Assembly: GCA_009617715.1 (NCBI GenBank) | Contig: VTFK01000241.1 | Span: forward strand, 124,001 to 188,000 | Direction of reading: 5' to 3' | DNA length: 64,000 bases | DNA from: Plectrocnemia conspersa | Taxonomy: Eukaryota > Arthropoda > Insecta > Trichoptera > Polycentropodidae | In this document: in pieces, positions 26,184 through 35,317 of the stretch | Layout of the letters: each line of letters begins with the position of its first letter | Numbering within the stretch: the stretch's first letter is position 1 | Made by a program: the position numbers and the translations under genes | Notes under the pieces: generated by a model | Told to the model about the DNA's origin: nothing | What the model saw: the letters and a program-made list of their open reading frames with translations, nothing else | Databases searched by the model: none

Positions 26184-29100
26184 GGGGGTTCAACAGCAAC
26201 AGACGGGACCGCAACCGGTTCAGCAAACGGTCCCTTTGCAACAGCAGCCACAACAGCAGCAGCAGCAACAACAACAACAGCAACAACAACAGCAACAACA
26301 ACAGCAACAACAACAGCAGCAACAACAACAACAACAACAACAACAAGGTTGCTCATATTTATCTAATAATAATATTCCCTGTCGATTAAACGACGGGAAG
26401 CGGTATTATAATTTTTTTACAAACAATATTTTATACTAACCGTCGGTCCCTCACTGTCACGAGGTACCGCAGCGGGCGTGTATAAATTTAATTTCTGCTC
26501 CGTTTTAAGTTATTATTATTATTTATTAATTTATTTAACTAATATAATATAACAAAAAATCAAAACATACATATAAAATATGACACAAATAGAAAAAAGC
26601 AAAAGTATATAATATAGTTTAGCTTACTCAATTAATGAAATGGTCTAAATTTTTATTTCTGCGGTTTGTCATGGAATAGTATTATATAAATTCACACCTA
26701 ACAATATTCCCATGGCCGTACTCATTTTCTTATACCTATCTACCTTTAAATTATATCTATTACTAGTGTTGAATCTATGTACATTTTTATTTTTGGCTGG
26801 GCACTATATAGTAGAGTATTAATGGTATGCGAGTGCATTTTTACACTGCATATTTATATTGCTATTTACTGGTTAGGTTACTCCACTAATAATAATTTGT
26901 TTTAAAATCCATGCAAATTTATTATTTATTAACATCAGAGCTCACTAGAATATTACAATATTAATAAAAAATATTATATTTTGTACTATTTTTCCGTGAT
27001 TTACTTTTACAACTTTTCATAACCATTTATCTAGCAATAGTAAGTGTAATATCAATTCTGCCCTTTGTGAAAACGACTAAAGGGATTTAAGAAAAGGTCT
27101 TTCATATTTGCAACTTAATTTTTTCGACATCATTTTTTTTAATCAATTATTTAAATAAAACATGTACCTAGCAAACTGTCTGTCACTCACTGTTGTGAGG
27201 TACCGCATCTGTTTATGCCTAATTATTGTTTTTTAATTCAAATATCAATTCTTTCGTATATCTTAGTAAACTATTTTGTTGAGGTCATAGGTGTGCTTTG
27301 GATCATAACACCTTAATGACTTAATGAAGAGATCTTAGTTTATAGTCGCTAGATCTATTTATAAGTCGTTCTAAAATATTATATTTCATAATCAAAATTA
27401 ATCAGTCAAATAAGATAAGAAATCACTTCTGTCATTTTGTCAGCCTCCTTTTTTTATTGATTATTTTTTGCGATTGTTCGGAGCCGTTTAAAACCAAAAC
27501 GCAAGAAATTTTTATTTAACTTATTCAATAGTGTCTTTTATCTACTTTGTTTTGTGTATAGATACATATGGTTTTTCACGATTGATCGTGGTAAAATTTT
27601 ATTTAATTACTATAACAAATTATAACAAGAAAATTATAGTTGATTCATAATTTATGACAAACTGAATTTTTAATATATTACGTGTTGTGAGTATTTTTTT
27701 GACAAATTTAATTTTAAATATATTACGTGTTGTGTGAGCATATTTGTGTGTATGTATAAGAGTTATCTGCATTTTTATGTTAATAAAAGTTTAATTGATG
27801 TTAGCTTTTTTGTTGAAATTATAATAGAATCAGCGGATTTATATGTTTGTTATAAGTTTTTACTAACCTAATATAATATTATTATTGTTATCTAATAAAT
27901 ATTCCTGATTTATTAAAATGCCCAAAGTTTCACTAAGTATGTGAGCTTTGTGGTTTGTCTCATATTTTTTATTTGTCTCACATGAGCTCATAGCGCAAAA
28001 TTTTTATAATTTTTTATCCCAACAGTTCAGGTTGGTCAAACCGTGCAGCCCAATGTCGCAGGGGTTTCTCAGCCGACTGCCGCTCCCGCCGCTGGTTTAG
28101 TGGCCACAGGCGGTCGAACTTACATATGGCAAGGTCTTCTAGAGTGGACCGAGAAAGGAAAGAGTCCCAACGATCAGAAAATCACCCGTCAAGTTCCTTG
28201 TCAAGTTTCGGCCAACAGTCGCGACGGAGAACCCGAATTGTAAGACATTTGATATTATATCAAACACATTCACATATTATAAATATATATATATTTTTTA
28301 CAGGAAAGCAGATTCGTGGCCTCAAAAGTTGATAATGCAACTAATGCCAAAACAGCTGATCGGAAATATAGGAGGACATTATTTGAAAGATTCCAAATCT
28401 GTCTTATTTCATCCGCATCAAAACGAGGCTTTAGATTCTTTGACCAAAGTCATGGTCGGAGGATTTGTGAGTATCTCTATTGTTTTTGTTTATTTTGTTT
28501 ATCGAAACGTGTATAGTAATTTGATACTTTTTAAATTTAGGCTGGTTGCGTGCATTTCACTCCGTTGTCTCCAGCGTCATGCGACATCAAAGTGCTCATT
28601 TTGCTGTATACTCCGGAGAAAAAAGCGTACCTTGGATTCATTCCCAACAATCAGGCCACATTCGTGGAGAGATTGAAGAAAGTTATACAACAGCAGAAGA
28701 TGTCGCATATAATCAGCAAACAGGGACAGGGAGCCATTACGCCAGGCGCGCCCGCTCTCCAAGACCCTCCCGCATCTCAACCGCAGACGTCTCATCCGGT
28801 CGGTGTTACATTGTGTAAACGATCGCAGTCCGAAGCTGAGCTATCATAATCTAGATTTTTCGTCACAGGGTAACATGATGATGTCGCAAGCTCCGAACAC
28901 CATGGCAATGGGCGGTGGCCAGCTGGCGCAACCTGGAAACGCTCAACTGCAATCCAAGCTTCCGACGCAGATGCAGGTATGCCGTCGTTCAGTTGTTAAA
29001 TAGAGAACAATCAGCAAACAACGAAATACAGATTTGATGGAATAAATCTGAATGAATGCAATTAAAATAGCAAATGTATTTGCTACGTCCAACCGGTCTT

Positions 29101-31796
29101 TAACGCTACTCCGACAAGCTAAAAACGATGAGTTGAAAATATATACACCGATGTCTCATTGATTGATAGTAACTATTTCTGACCTTCAGACTGGTTTATG
29201 AGGAATTGATGATAAAAAAATCGGCAGGCCTTGATTTTATTCTACAACTTCTCCTTTGCTTATATTTTATTGCTTGTATTAGACCTAACTAACTAGTTAA
29301 ATATTATTTTTGGAAAAGTAAATTATTAGCAAGTAATATAATTGTGTAGAATTGACAGGGTGATACAATTCACGTGTGTTCAAAGTGTCAAATGTAGGGA
29401 CGTTAATACGTGCATTAATTAAAGAGCTTGAGGGCACTGTGTTTCTTGTATAATCACTTAGTGTGCAGTACCGTCGAACATGCTTCTTTTGCCTGGTTGC
29501 CAAATAATGCAACTGACTCACTTTTAATATAAAAGGTTAAAAAAAAGGGTTCTCAAATGCCTGTAAATAAAGGAATATAAATATTATCTATTTTTATTTT
29601 CCACAAAATTCCTAAAGAGTGATCCAACTTCAATTTCCGAACTTTTTTTAAAATCAAATGTTTGATTAATAAAAATAGAATCCGAAGATATCCTTAAATT
29701 TGTTGTTTTTTTTTTATATTCTAAATATTTAAAAAATAAAAAAAAAAAAAATTTTAGAATATCTTCGGATTTTTATTTTGTCATTGTTCAAGTTGAGTCA
29801 AAAAGTATACTTGGGAAATCACTTCTTAAAGTTTCTGGTAGGGAATATACACAATCCGGAGATTCTAGAAGAAAGTAGCTTCTCATCCAGATACTCACAG
29901 TTAATGGACACATTGTGGTATAGCTATTATTATATATAATTTAATCTTATTGTTCTGTAAATATTTTTCCAAATGTATTAAATAAATAAATAAATGAAAA
30001 ATCGCACGCTTTTTCTAGAACATGCAGGGTGGTGCTATAGGCAGACCTGCGGGGGCGACCGGAGTCCCTAACGCAGCCGGTCAGCAGCAGCAGCAGCGTG
30101 GGCAATATGGCACTAATCAGTATGGCTTAGAAGCCGCTCGACAGCAAAACTTGGATAAGATACTTGAGGTGTGAAATTAACGACTTTTATCGAGAAAGAA
30201 TATGCATACTAACGATTTGATACAGCTTCAGCAGACTCTGGAGGCAGCGCAGCAGGCGGAGGCGCAATACAAGAGTCAAATGGAGATAATGAACAATGTG
30301 CGCCAGATACAGGATAGCCTGCACTACGCCCAGCAGCAGGAGCAGCATTTCAAGCATATGGAGGTTTGTATCTCCGAGACGTTAGTTACCAAATGAATTC
30401 ATATTTTTAACGTCTGCTCTCAGTTGATGCAGCTGGGACGAGCCGGCAACGCACCCAACCAGGGCTCAGCTCCGATGGGTCAGAACTCGTCTATGATGGT
30501 CCAGGGCCAAGTTCCTATGAACCAGAACCAGACGCCGGGTATGGGAGGATTAGGTCAGAGCCAGGTGCAAATGGGCATGGGCCAAAGTCAGGTCGGGATG
30601 GGCCAGGGCCAAGCGGGAATGAATCAGAGCCAGGCGGGGATGAACCAGAGCCAAGCGGGGATGGTGCAAAACCAGACAGGGGCTAGCATGGGCCAAAGCC
30701 AAGCGGGCATGGGAACCATGTCGCAGGCTACGGGCCAGGGTCCGGCCTCGGCTGGTCAAGTATCCATGGGTGATTGCTCGACTTTGTGTGCGAGTACCCG
30801 TTACGATATCATCTAACAGATACGATTTGCAGGCGGACCGATGGGAGGCGCTCCAGGCAACCGCATGATGAGACCGGTGATGGGCAGCAATCCTGGACTG
30901 AGGCACCTCCTGCAACAGGTTAGTTCGCGACCGGCATTGTAGCGGTCGTCTTACTAAATTTTCACACCCGCAACCGACTAATACCGCATGACTCGATCGC
31001 TGGCACAAGTAGCTTTATGTTTATGTTCAAGCAGCAGGTTCGGGGAAGAGGTCGGCAGCTCGCGCCGGGAAGCATCAGGACTCCCAACCAGCATATTTAG
31101 CCAATAGAAGCCTAAATTTGATTTCAACCCGCCCGACATAGAAATTAACACATCGGAGTGAACCTTGAAATTTCAGCTATTCATTAATCGACAATTCAAT
31201 TTAACAACTCTATTATTAGCGGTAGTGACGGTTTGGTAAATTTCAAGGTTTACACCAGTATTAAGTTGAAAGTTAGCAGTTTCCTAAAATATATTATTGT
31301 TTTCGTTGTGCACTATCTCACCAATTAACCTTTTACACCTTTAAGCTTTTTGAAGATAATATCATAATGTTCAGCAATAATGTCACGTATGCGTACTAAT
31401 TTTCTTACTTTTGCTAACACACTACTACTGTTGAAAAATGCAAGCATGTATTATAAATCAGCTTGGGTGTACTCGAGTGCTTTATATTTCTTTGTAATTC
31501 CTATTATTTACATTTTTTTTTATTGTAAATACATTTTTTATTATATTTTTTAAATAAAGTATCGACATCACTTGTTTTTTTTTTTTTTTGTCGCTCGCTT
31601 GCCTCTTTCTTTTCTATTTCGGAACTGCATGCGTAAGATCGTCTGTCGTTAAAAACGCGCAGCTGTGTAACAGCGATCGTTTACTCATCAGCAGCCACAG
31701 TATCGCCCCGGGAGCGGCTTGGGAGGTGGACAGAGAGCTCCGGCGCCTCAGCAGCAATCTCAACCGTTCGACGACAGCTCCTTCGATCTGTTCTAG
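19793..31796 (+). CDS. MED25: Mediator complex subunit 25
   Basis: Seventeen coding exons join in phase: 19793-19911, 24346-24796, 24856-25001, 25063-25195, 25295-25423, 25486-25666, 25738-25841, 25906-26347, 28026-28239, 28304-28466, 28541-28798, 28869-28976, 30019-30168, 30226-30363, 30424-30769, 30833-30918, 31692-31796; 1090 aa. The N-terminus ([10 protein letters not shown]) and [16 protein letters not shown] identify the VWA domain by which MED25 docks on Mediator (residues ~12-240). Residues ~494-514 and 537-568 are polyglutamine runs of 21 and 32. Exons 9-11 encode the PTOV/ACID domain (~570-780; [18 protein letters not shown]), the activator-binding surface. Then follow Q/M-rich repeats and a C-terminus ending FDDSSFDLF. 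The start has a strong Kozak context (GCCGCCATGG). A 3'-UTR intron seems to start right after the stop (31797-31856); AATAAA is at 31970. It is longer than the human protein (about 750 aa) because of the low-complexity regions. Confidence 0.95.
20170..20900 (-). pseudogene. Decayed mariner transposase
   Basis: On the minus strand pieces of a mariner transposase can be read in order: [12 protein letters not shown], then the second helix-turn-helix ([20 protein letters not shown]), then [11 protein letters not shown], then [18 protein letters not shown] around the second catalytic aspartate. Stops and frameshifts separate them. It sits in intron 1 of MED25 in the opposite orientation. A related fragment lies at 48400-48620. 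Confidence 0.75.
22845..23635. repeat. Cluster of foldback repeat family A arms in MED25 intron 1
   Basis: Three partial copies follow one another. Each has the edge GGGACGTCATTTCAATT-like or AAATGACGTCC, G-runs or C-runs, and the core TTCATTAAAATTCATAGTATT with CATTTTTCTGGCC. The edges face both directions, so the cluster reflects nested or foldback insertions. Confidence 0.65.
23680..23905. repeat. Repeat family D copy
   Basis: The segment contains CCAATGTGTTATGAGGTAAA, ATTATTACAGCTTAGAA and GTGAGATAAGAAAAATCTAAG. The same order of words is seen at 43640-43920, 46400-46550, 48900-49140 (reverse) and 51170-51360. No coding capacity is visible. Confidence 0.55.
24170..24247 (+). repeat. Tandem duplication of about 38 bp before MED25 exon 2
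   Basis: The unit AATAATATGAAAGTATATAA followed by TAAATATACAATA occurs twice with no visible differences, about 100 bp upstream of the exon 2 acceptor. It is a young local duplication. Confidence 0.75.
26122..26346 (+). repeat. Two coding CAA/CAG tracts (21 and 32 glutamines) in MED25 exon 8
   Basis: Uninterrupted CAA/CAG runs lie at 26122-26184 (21 codons) and 26251-26346 (32 codons). They are mostly CAA in the first and mixed in the second. The second run stops just before the exon 8 splice donor, so the last 32 codons of the exon are all glutamine. The reverse strand gives long leucine or valine frames that are artefacts. Confidence 0.95.
26437..26482 (+). repeat. Repeat family E, copy 2
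   Basis: CCGTCGGTCCCTCACTGTCA followed by CGAGGTACCGCAGC matches the copies near 7267 and 27178. It lies in MED25 intron 8. Confidence 0.5.
27174..27215 (+). repeat. Repeat family E, copy 3
   Basis: CTGTCTGTCACTCACTGTTG followed by TGAGGTACCGCATC matches the other two copies with several substitutions. It lies 735 bp downstream of copy 2 in the same intron and orientation. Confidence 0.5.
29297..29900. repeat. Composite repeat in MED25 intron 12 with a nested MITE
   Basis: The outer repeat (GGTTGCCAAATAATGCAACT, then GGGAATATAAATATT, TTTCCACAAAATTCCTA, CACTTCTTAAAGTTTCTGGT) also occurs uninterrupted at about 21090-21260. In the present copy it is split by a foldback MITE at about 29615-29807. 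That MITE starts GTGATCCAACTTCAATTTCC and has inner inverted arms around TCCGAAGATATCC. The same pair is seen near 37640-37930. Confidence 0.65.
31035..31100 (+). other. Possible alternative terminal exon of MED25
   Basis: After exon 16 (ending HLLQQ) an acceptor at 31034 or 31037 opens an in-frame exon encoding [20 protein letters not shown], then I and a stop at 31098-31100. An AATAAA follows at about 31552, so a second, shorter 3' end of MED25 is possible. The canonical path to 31692 is preferred because it gives an acidic FDDSSFDLF tail like that of other MED25 proteins. The duplicated copy near 38516 has a 1-base deletion in this segment. Confidence 0.4.
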
Positions 31797-31969
31797 GTAA
31801 TTGATGCGCCGTAGCTTCGTCCTATCTCGTCTCATTTACGCTTCGTTTCTTTACAGGCTACTTGGGAAGGGGACGGCGTAACAAAATCGACACATCTTCT
31901 TTTGTGTATATATTAAATAACGTCACGTAAACCTAACGACAATATATTTATACTATACAATTAAGTCTT

Positions 31970-32010
31970 AATAAATTTTTACTTAAAACGACAAACAGTT
32001 TCAATTTATT
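31970..32010. terminator. Abutting poly(A) signals of convergent MED25 and TMEM68 ends
   Basis: A plus-strand AATAAA lies at 31970-31975, about 115 bp past the presumed MED25 3'-UTR intron. A minus-strand AATAAA (plus TTTATT) lies at 32005-32010, downstream of the first TMEM68 terminal exon. The two signals face each other across about 30 bp. The same arrangement is kept in the duplicate at about 39398-39441. Confidence 0.6.
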
Positions 32011-32211
32011 TATTTACACGTTATTTAGTTACAAGTAACTGCAAATTTTCTAGACCTGTGCTCTCTCTCGTTCGATCTTAGATAAATGCACAATTTCGGA
32101 ATGTACTTTTCGAAACGTCGAGCGTAAAATAAGGAGCTATGCTTGACATTATAAATGTAACATTTCGCTTGGATGGCGGTTGACTTTTTTGTTCTATCGG
32201 ACTATTTGAGA

Positions 32212-32340
32212 CTATCGCCTTTCGTCGTCTCTCTTCGGAGTTGGCTTGGGCACCCTGTAGATCCTCTCTATGAGCGCCCTTGTGATGCTCTCTGGCGTAC
32301 GCTGGTAAGACTGGATCATCTCTTCGAGAGCTGCCGATAC
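32212..32340 (-). CDS. Duplicate terminal coding exon of TMEM68 (copy 1)
   Basis: This 129-bp exon has an intact acceptor (CAG before GTATCG) and an open frame that reads VSAALEEMIQSYQRTPESIT and ends with a stop after KRDDERR. It is the same length and phase as the terminal exon at 39638-39766, with about eight amino-acid differences, several conservative. It lies about 7.4 kb further from the rest of the gene and could be spliced as an alternative 3' end. It arose with the MED25 3' duplication. Whether it is used is not known. Confidence 0.65.
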   Translation of the reverse strand, partial: VSAALEEMIQSYQRTPESITRALIERIYRVPKPTPKRDDERR

Positions 32341-32389
32341 CTGCAAAGATAAATATTTAAAAACGAACTAGAACGCCGGAGATCAACTG

Positions 32390-32715
32390 GTTGTTTTTTT
32401 AATACTTCGATTTCATTAAGATTCGTAGTATTTCATTAAGTGACAAACATTTTTCTGGCCAAATTCATTTAGAAACTACATCAAAAGCAATAAAATCGTG
32501 CCGGCGACGTTGCAGTCGGAATGCTCTCGATAATCCGAGAATTTCTGTTTTTGAATCAGGGGCGTCATTTTAGCTATTTCCAAAAGAGGGGGGAGGAAGC
32601 TGGCCAGTCAGTGTTCGTTTTTTTAATATTTTGATTTCACTTAAATTCATAGCATGTTATTAAATGACATGCATTTATATGGCCAAATTCAAGAAGGGGT
32701 CCATTTCAAATTATT
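32390..32715. repeat. Foldback repeat family A fragment at the duplication edge
   Basis: The stretch contains TTCGATTTCATTAAGATTCG, CATTTTTCTGGCC, AAGCAATAAAATCGTGCC and GGGCGTCATTTTAGC. The similarity between the two duplicated MED25-TMEM68 blocks ends inside this element (32.40 kb versus 39.84 kb). Confidence 0.65.
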
Positions 32716-33939
32716 TTAGAAAATATAAAATATGAAATTAGTTACTGATTGACTAAAATAATTGTTATTAACCAATAGTTATTTTAAATTAAATAATATT
32801 TATTCTATTCTCTAAGAAATATTATACCCACATGCTTTGCCATTATTGGAAAATAGTTTTCAGTTACCAAGATCATCGTTGATGTGAAAGAGATCTTAGT
32901 TTATAGTCGCTAGATCTAACATTGTATAATGATTATTAGAGCTGTTACTTGGGACCTGAAACTGGTTTCTCAAAATCATAATTAGATAATCGCACGTGTG
33001 ATTTGACTCGTAATATCTTAATGACCATTCCCGCACTTTTACGTTTTTCGATATTGTTTAATATGGCGCCATTTGTGGAAAAAATATTTAGCATTTTTGC
33101 AGTCATTTGTAAATGGTGAGTAGCTTAGTTAAATAGTAAGTACAATAACACATGTTACATATTCTTTAAAAAATATCATATCCATGTACTTTACCATTAT
33201 TGCAAAAATAGTTTTCAGTTACCAATATCATGGTTGACGTGAAAGAGATCTTAGTTTATAATTGCTAGATCTATTTATAAGTCGTTCTAAAATATTATGT
33301 TTCATAATCAAAATTAATAAGTCAAATAAGATAAAAATCACTTACTTCATCAACTGTCATTTTGTTTATATTTAGCTTATTTGCTAGTACATTTTTTCAC
33401 AAACTATTATTTAATCACTATTTTCCGATTGATTGTTCGTTTTGTCTAGATTCAAAACGTCGCTAGCCATCAATGACACAATGAGCCAGGATGCTTTTGT
33501 TAATTTACAATACTATAAACACCGTTTAAGGATTATAATAGGCTACGCGTCCCAGAAGCCGAAGATTAAAACAATTATATGTAAAATAAGTATATTGTAT
33601 AAGACAATGGTATGTTATAATTTTTAAGAATTTAAAACATAAATAATTTGTTATTTTGATATAAATAATTTACTTTTATTTTCGTACAATTCGGTTAAAA
33701 TCTAAATTTTATTCGAATGCTAACATTCGAATAATTTAAAATATGGCAACATTAATCGAGTGGTGACAGAAGCGGTGACGGCAATCGGCAATCCTGAGTA
33801 TAATAACCCGTTGCTGTCTGCAAGTGTCTTGGCTCTTGTCAGCCATTGATCGTCACCACCAAGGATTGCCATAATACTAATACATATTATGTCTCAGCTC
33901 AACACAAGTATGAAAAAGAAAAGAAAAAAATACCGTAAT

Positions 33940-34040
33940 GGCCGATTTACACGCTGCCAGTGGCGCATTGGCTTCGCCACTGACTGGCGTTAAGCGTTTA
34001 CACGGTGCTAGCACGCCGACTGGCATCGTGTAAATCAGCC
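33940..34040. mobile_element. Short CTGGC-rich inverted-repeat element
   Basis: The ends GGCCGATTTACACG (33940-33953) and CGTGTAAATCAGCC (34027-34040) are inverted repeats with one mismatch. Subterminal CTGGC/GCCAG words repeat in both orientations. At 101 bp it is a deletion form of the element at 34076-34403. Confidence 0.65.
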
Positions 34041-34075
34041 TTTATGGTGCACCAGTTATGACGGGTAATACTAAG

Positions 34076-34403
34076 GGCTGATTTACACGCTGCCAGTTGC
34101 TGGCATGCCAGCTGGAAGTTGACTGGCGGGTCACTGGCACGCGACGACTGGCATTCAAGTCTACTAGCGCCTTATCGTTTACACAGTGCAAAGAATTATT
34201 GTTGCGAAAATGTGCTAGTACGGTGGTGTGGTGGAAAGGAGAGCTGGCGTGCCAGCAAAACAAAAATATCTGTTCTGCTGGCATGCCAGTGGCGCACTGG
34301 CTTCTCCAGTGACTGCCGTAAAGCGTTTACACGGGTCTAGTCGCTGGCATCCAGTGACTGGCAACCTCGACTGGCGTGCTGACTGGCATCGTGTAAATCA
34401 TTT
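34076..34403. mobile_element. CTGGC-rich inverted-repeat element
   Basis: The ends GGCTGATTTACACG (34076-34089) and CGTGTAAATCA (34390-34400) are inverted repeats. About sixteen CTGGC or GCCAG words fill the first 100 and last 130 bp, leaving a plain AT-rich middle. Repeated subterminal motifs of this sort are usual transposase-binding sites in DNA transposons. The superfamily is unknown. Confidence 0.65.
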
Positions 34404-35317
34404 AAGGAAGTTGTTACAAAACTAAAAGAAACATGCAAAAAACGTATAGCAATTAACAAGTTCTCAACATTTTCATTGCGTTATTCTCCAGCAAGCATTA
34501 TGTTCAAAAGTTTTAGATATTGGACATTTGTTAAAAATATGTAGTCATTAAAATTGTAAATATTATTCGAGCACATGGACTTAGAATCGTCAATTTGCTT
34601 CATTTCTGAAAGATATAAAAAGTGAATACACATATCTATCCTATTATATTGTAAGTTCTATGCCTTTTAAGTTATAAGGTCTTAAAACGAAAAAAAATTA
34701 ATGTGCTGATTTCTCAGTCAACTTATTCTTATGCTTCAAAAAAAATCAAATTGTAACCAAACTATTTGATAATATTGACATTTCAAACAAAAAAAAAGAC
34801 ATTTTGAAATTTGACAATCTATGCTGCTAAAATTGCCTTCTTTAAAATTTGCAGAATATACTTCAATAAAAAGATTTCAAAAACTGCGAACTACAGTTTC
34901 ATATTTTTATTTCGCCTCTATCCATTAATATTAAAATTATTGACAATTTACAAATGAAAGTAATTGAAATTCAATGTGACTCTTTACTGAAGCAAAAATA
35001 TATGGAAGTCTAAATTCCAGTTTTATAAATATTTACCTACGAATCGGTTTCCCAAAATGTCTTTATTTGTACGCATACGAGTTATCTGTATTTCTATATT
35101 ATTAATAGTTTAATTAACGTTAGTTTTTTTATTGAAATTATATTATAATCAGCGGATTTATGTTTGTTATAATTTTTTACTAATCTGATATAATATGATT
35201 ATTGTTATTTATTCCTGATTTCTTAAAATGCCCAAAGTTTCACTAAATATGTGGGCTTTGTGGTTTGTCTCATATGAGATCATAGTGCAAAATTTTTATA
35301 ATTTTTTATTCCAACAG

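Noticed and set aside
25879..26356. Long leucine- or valine-rich minus-strand frames
   Set aside because: They are the reverse reading of the CAA/CAG tracts in MED25 exon 8.
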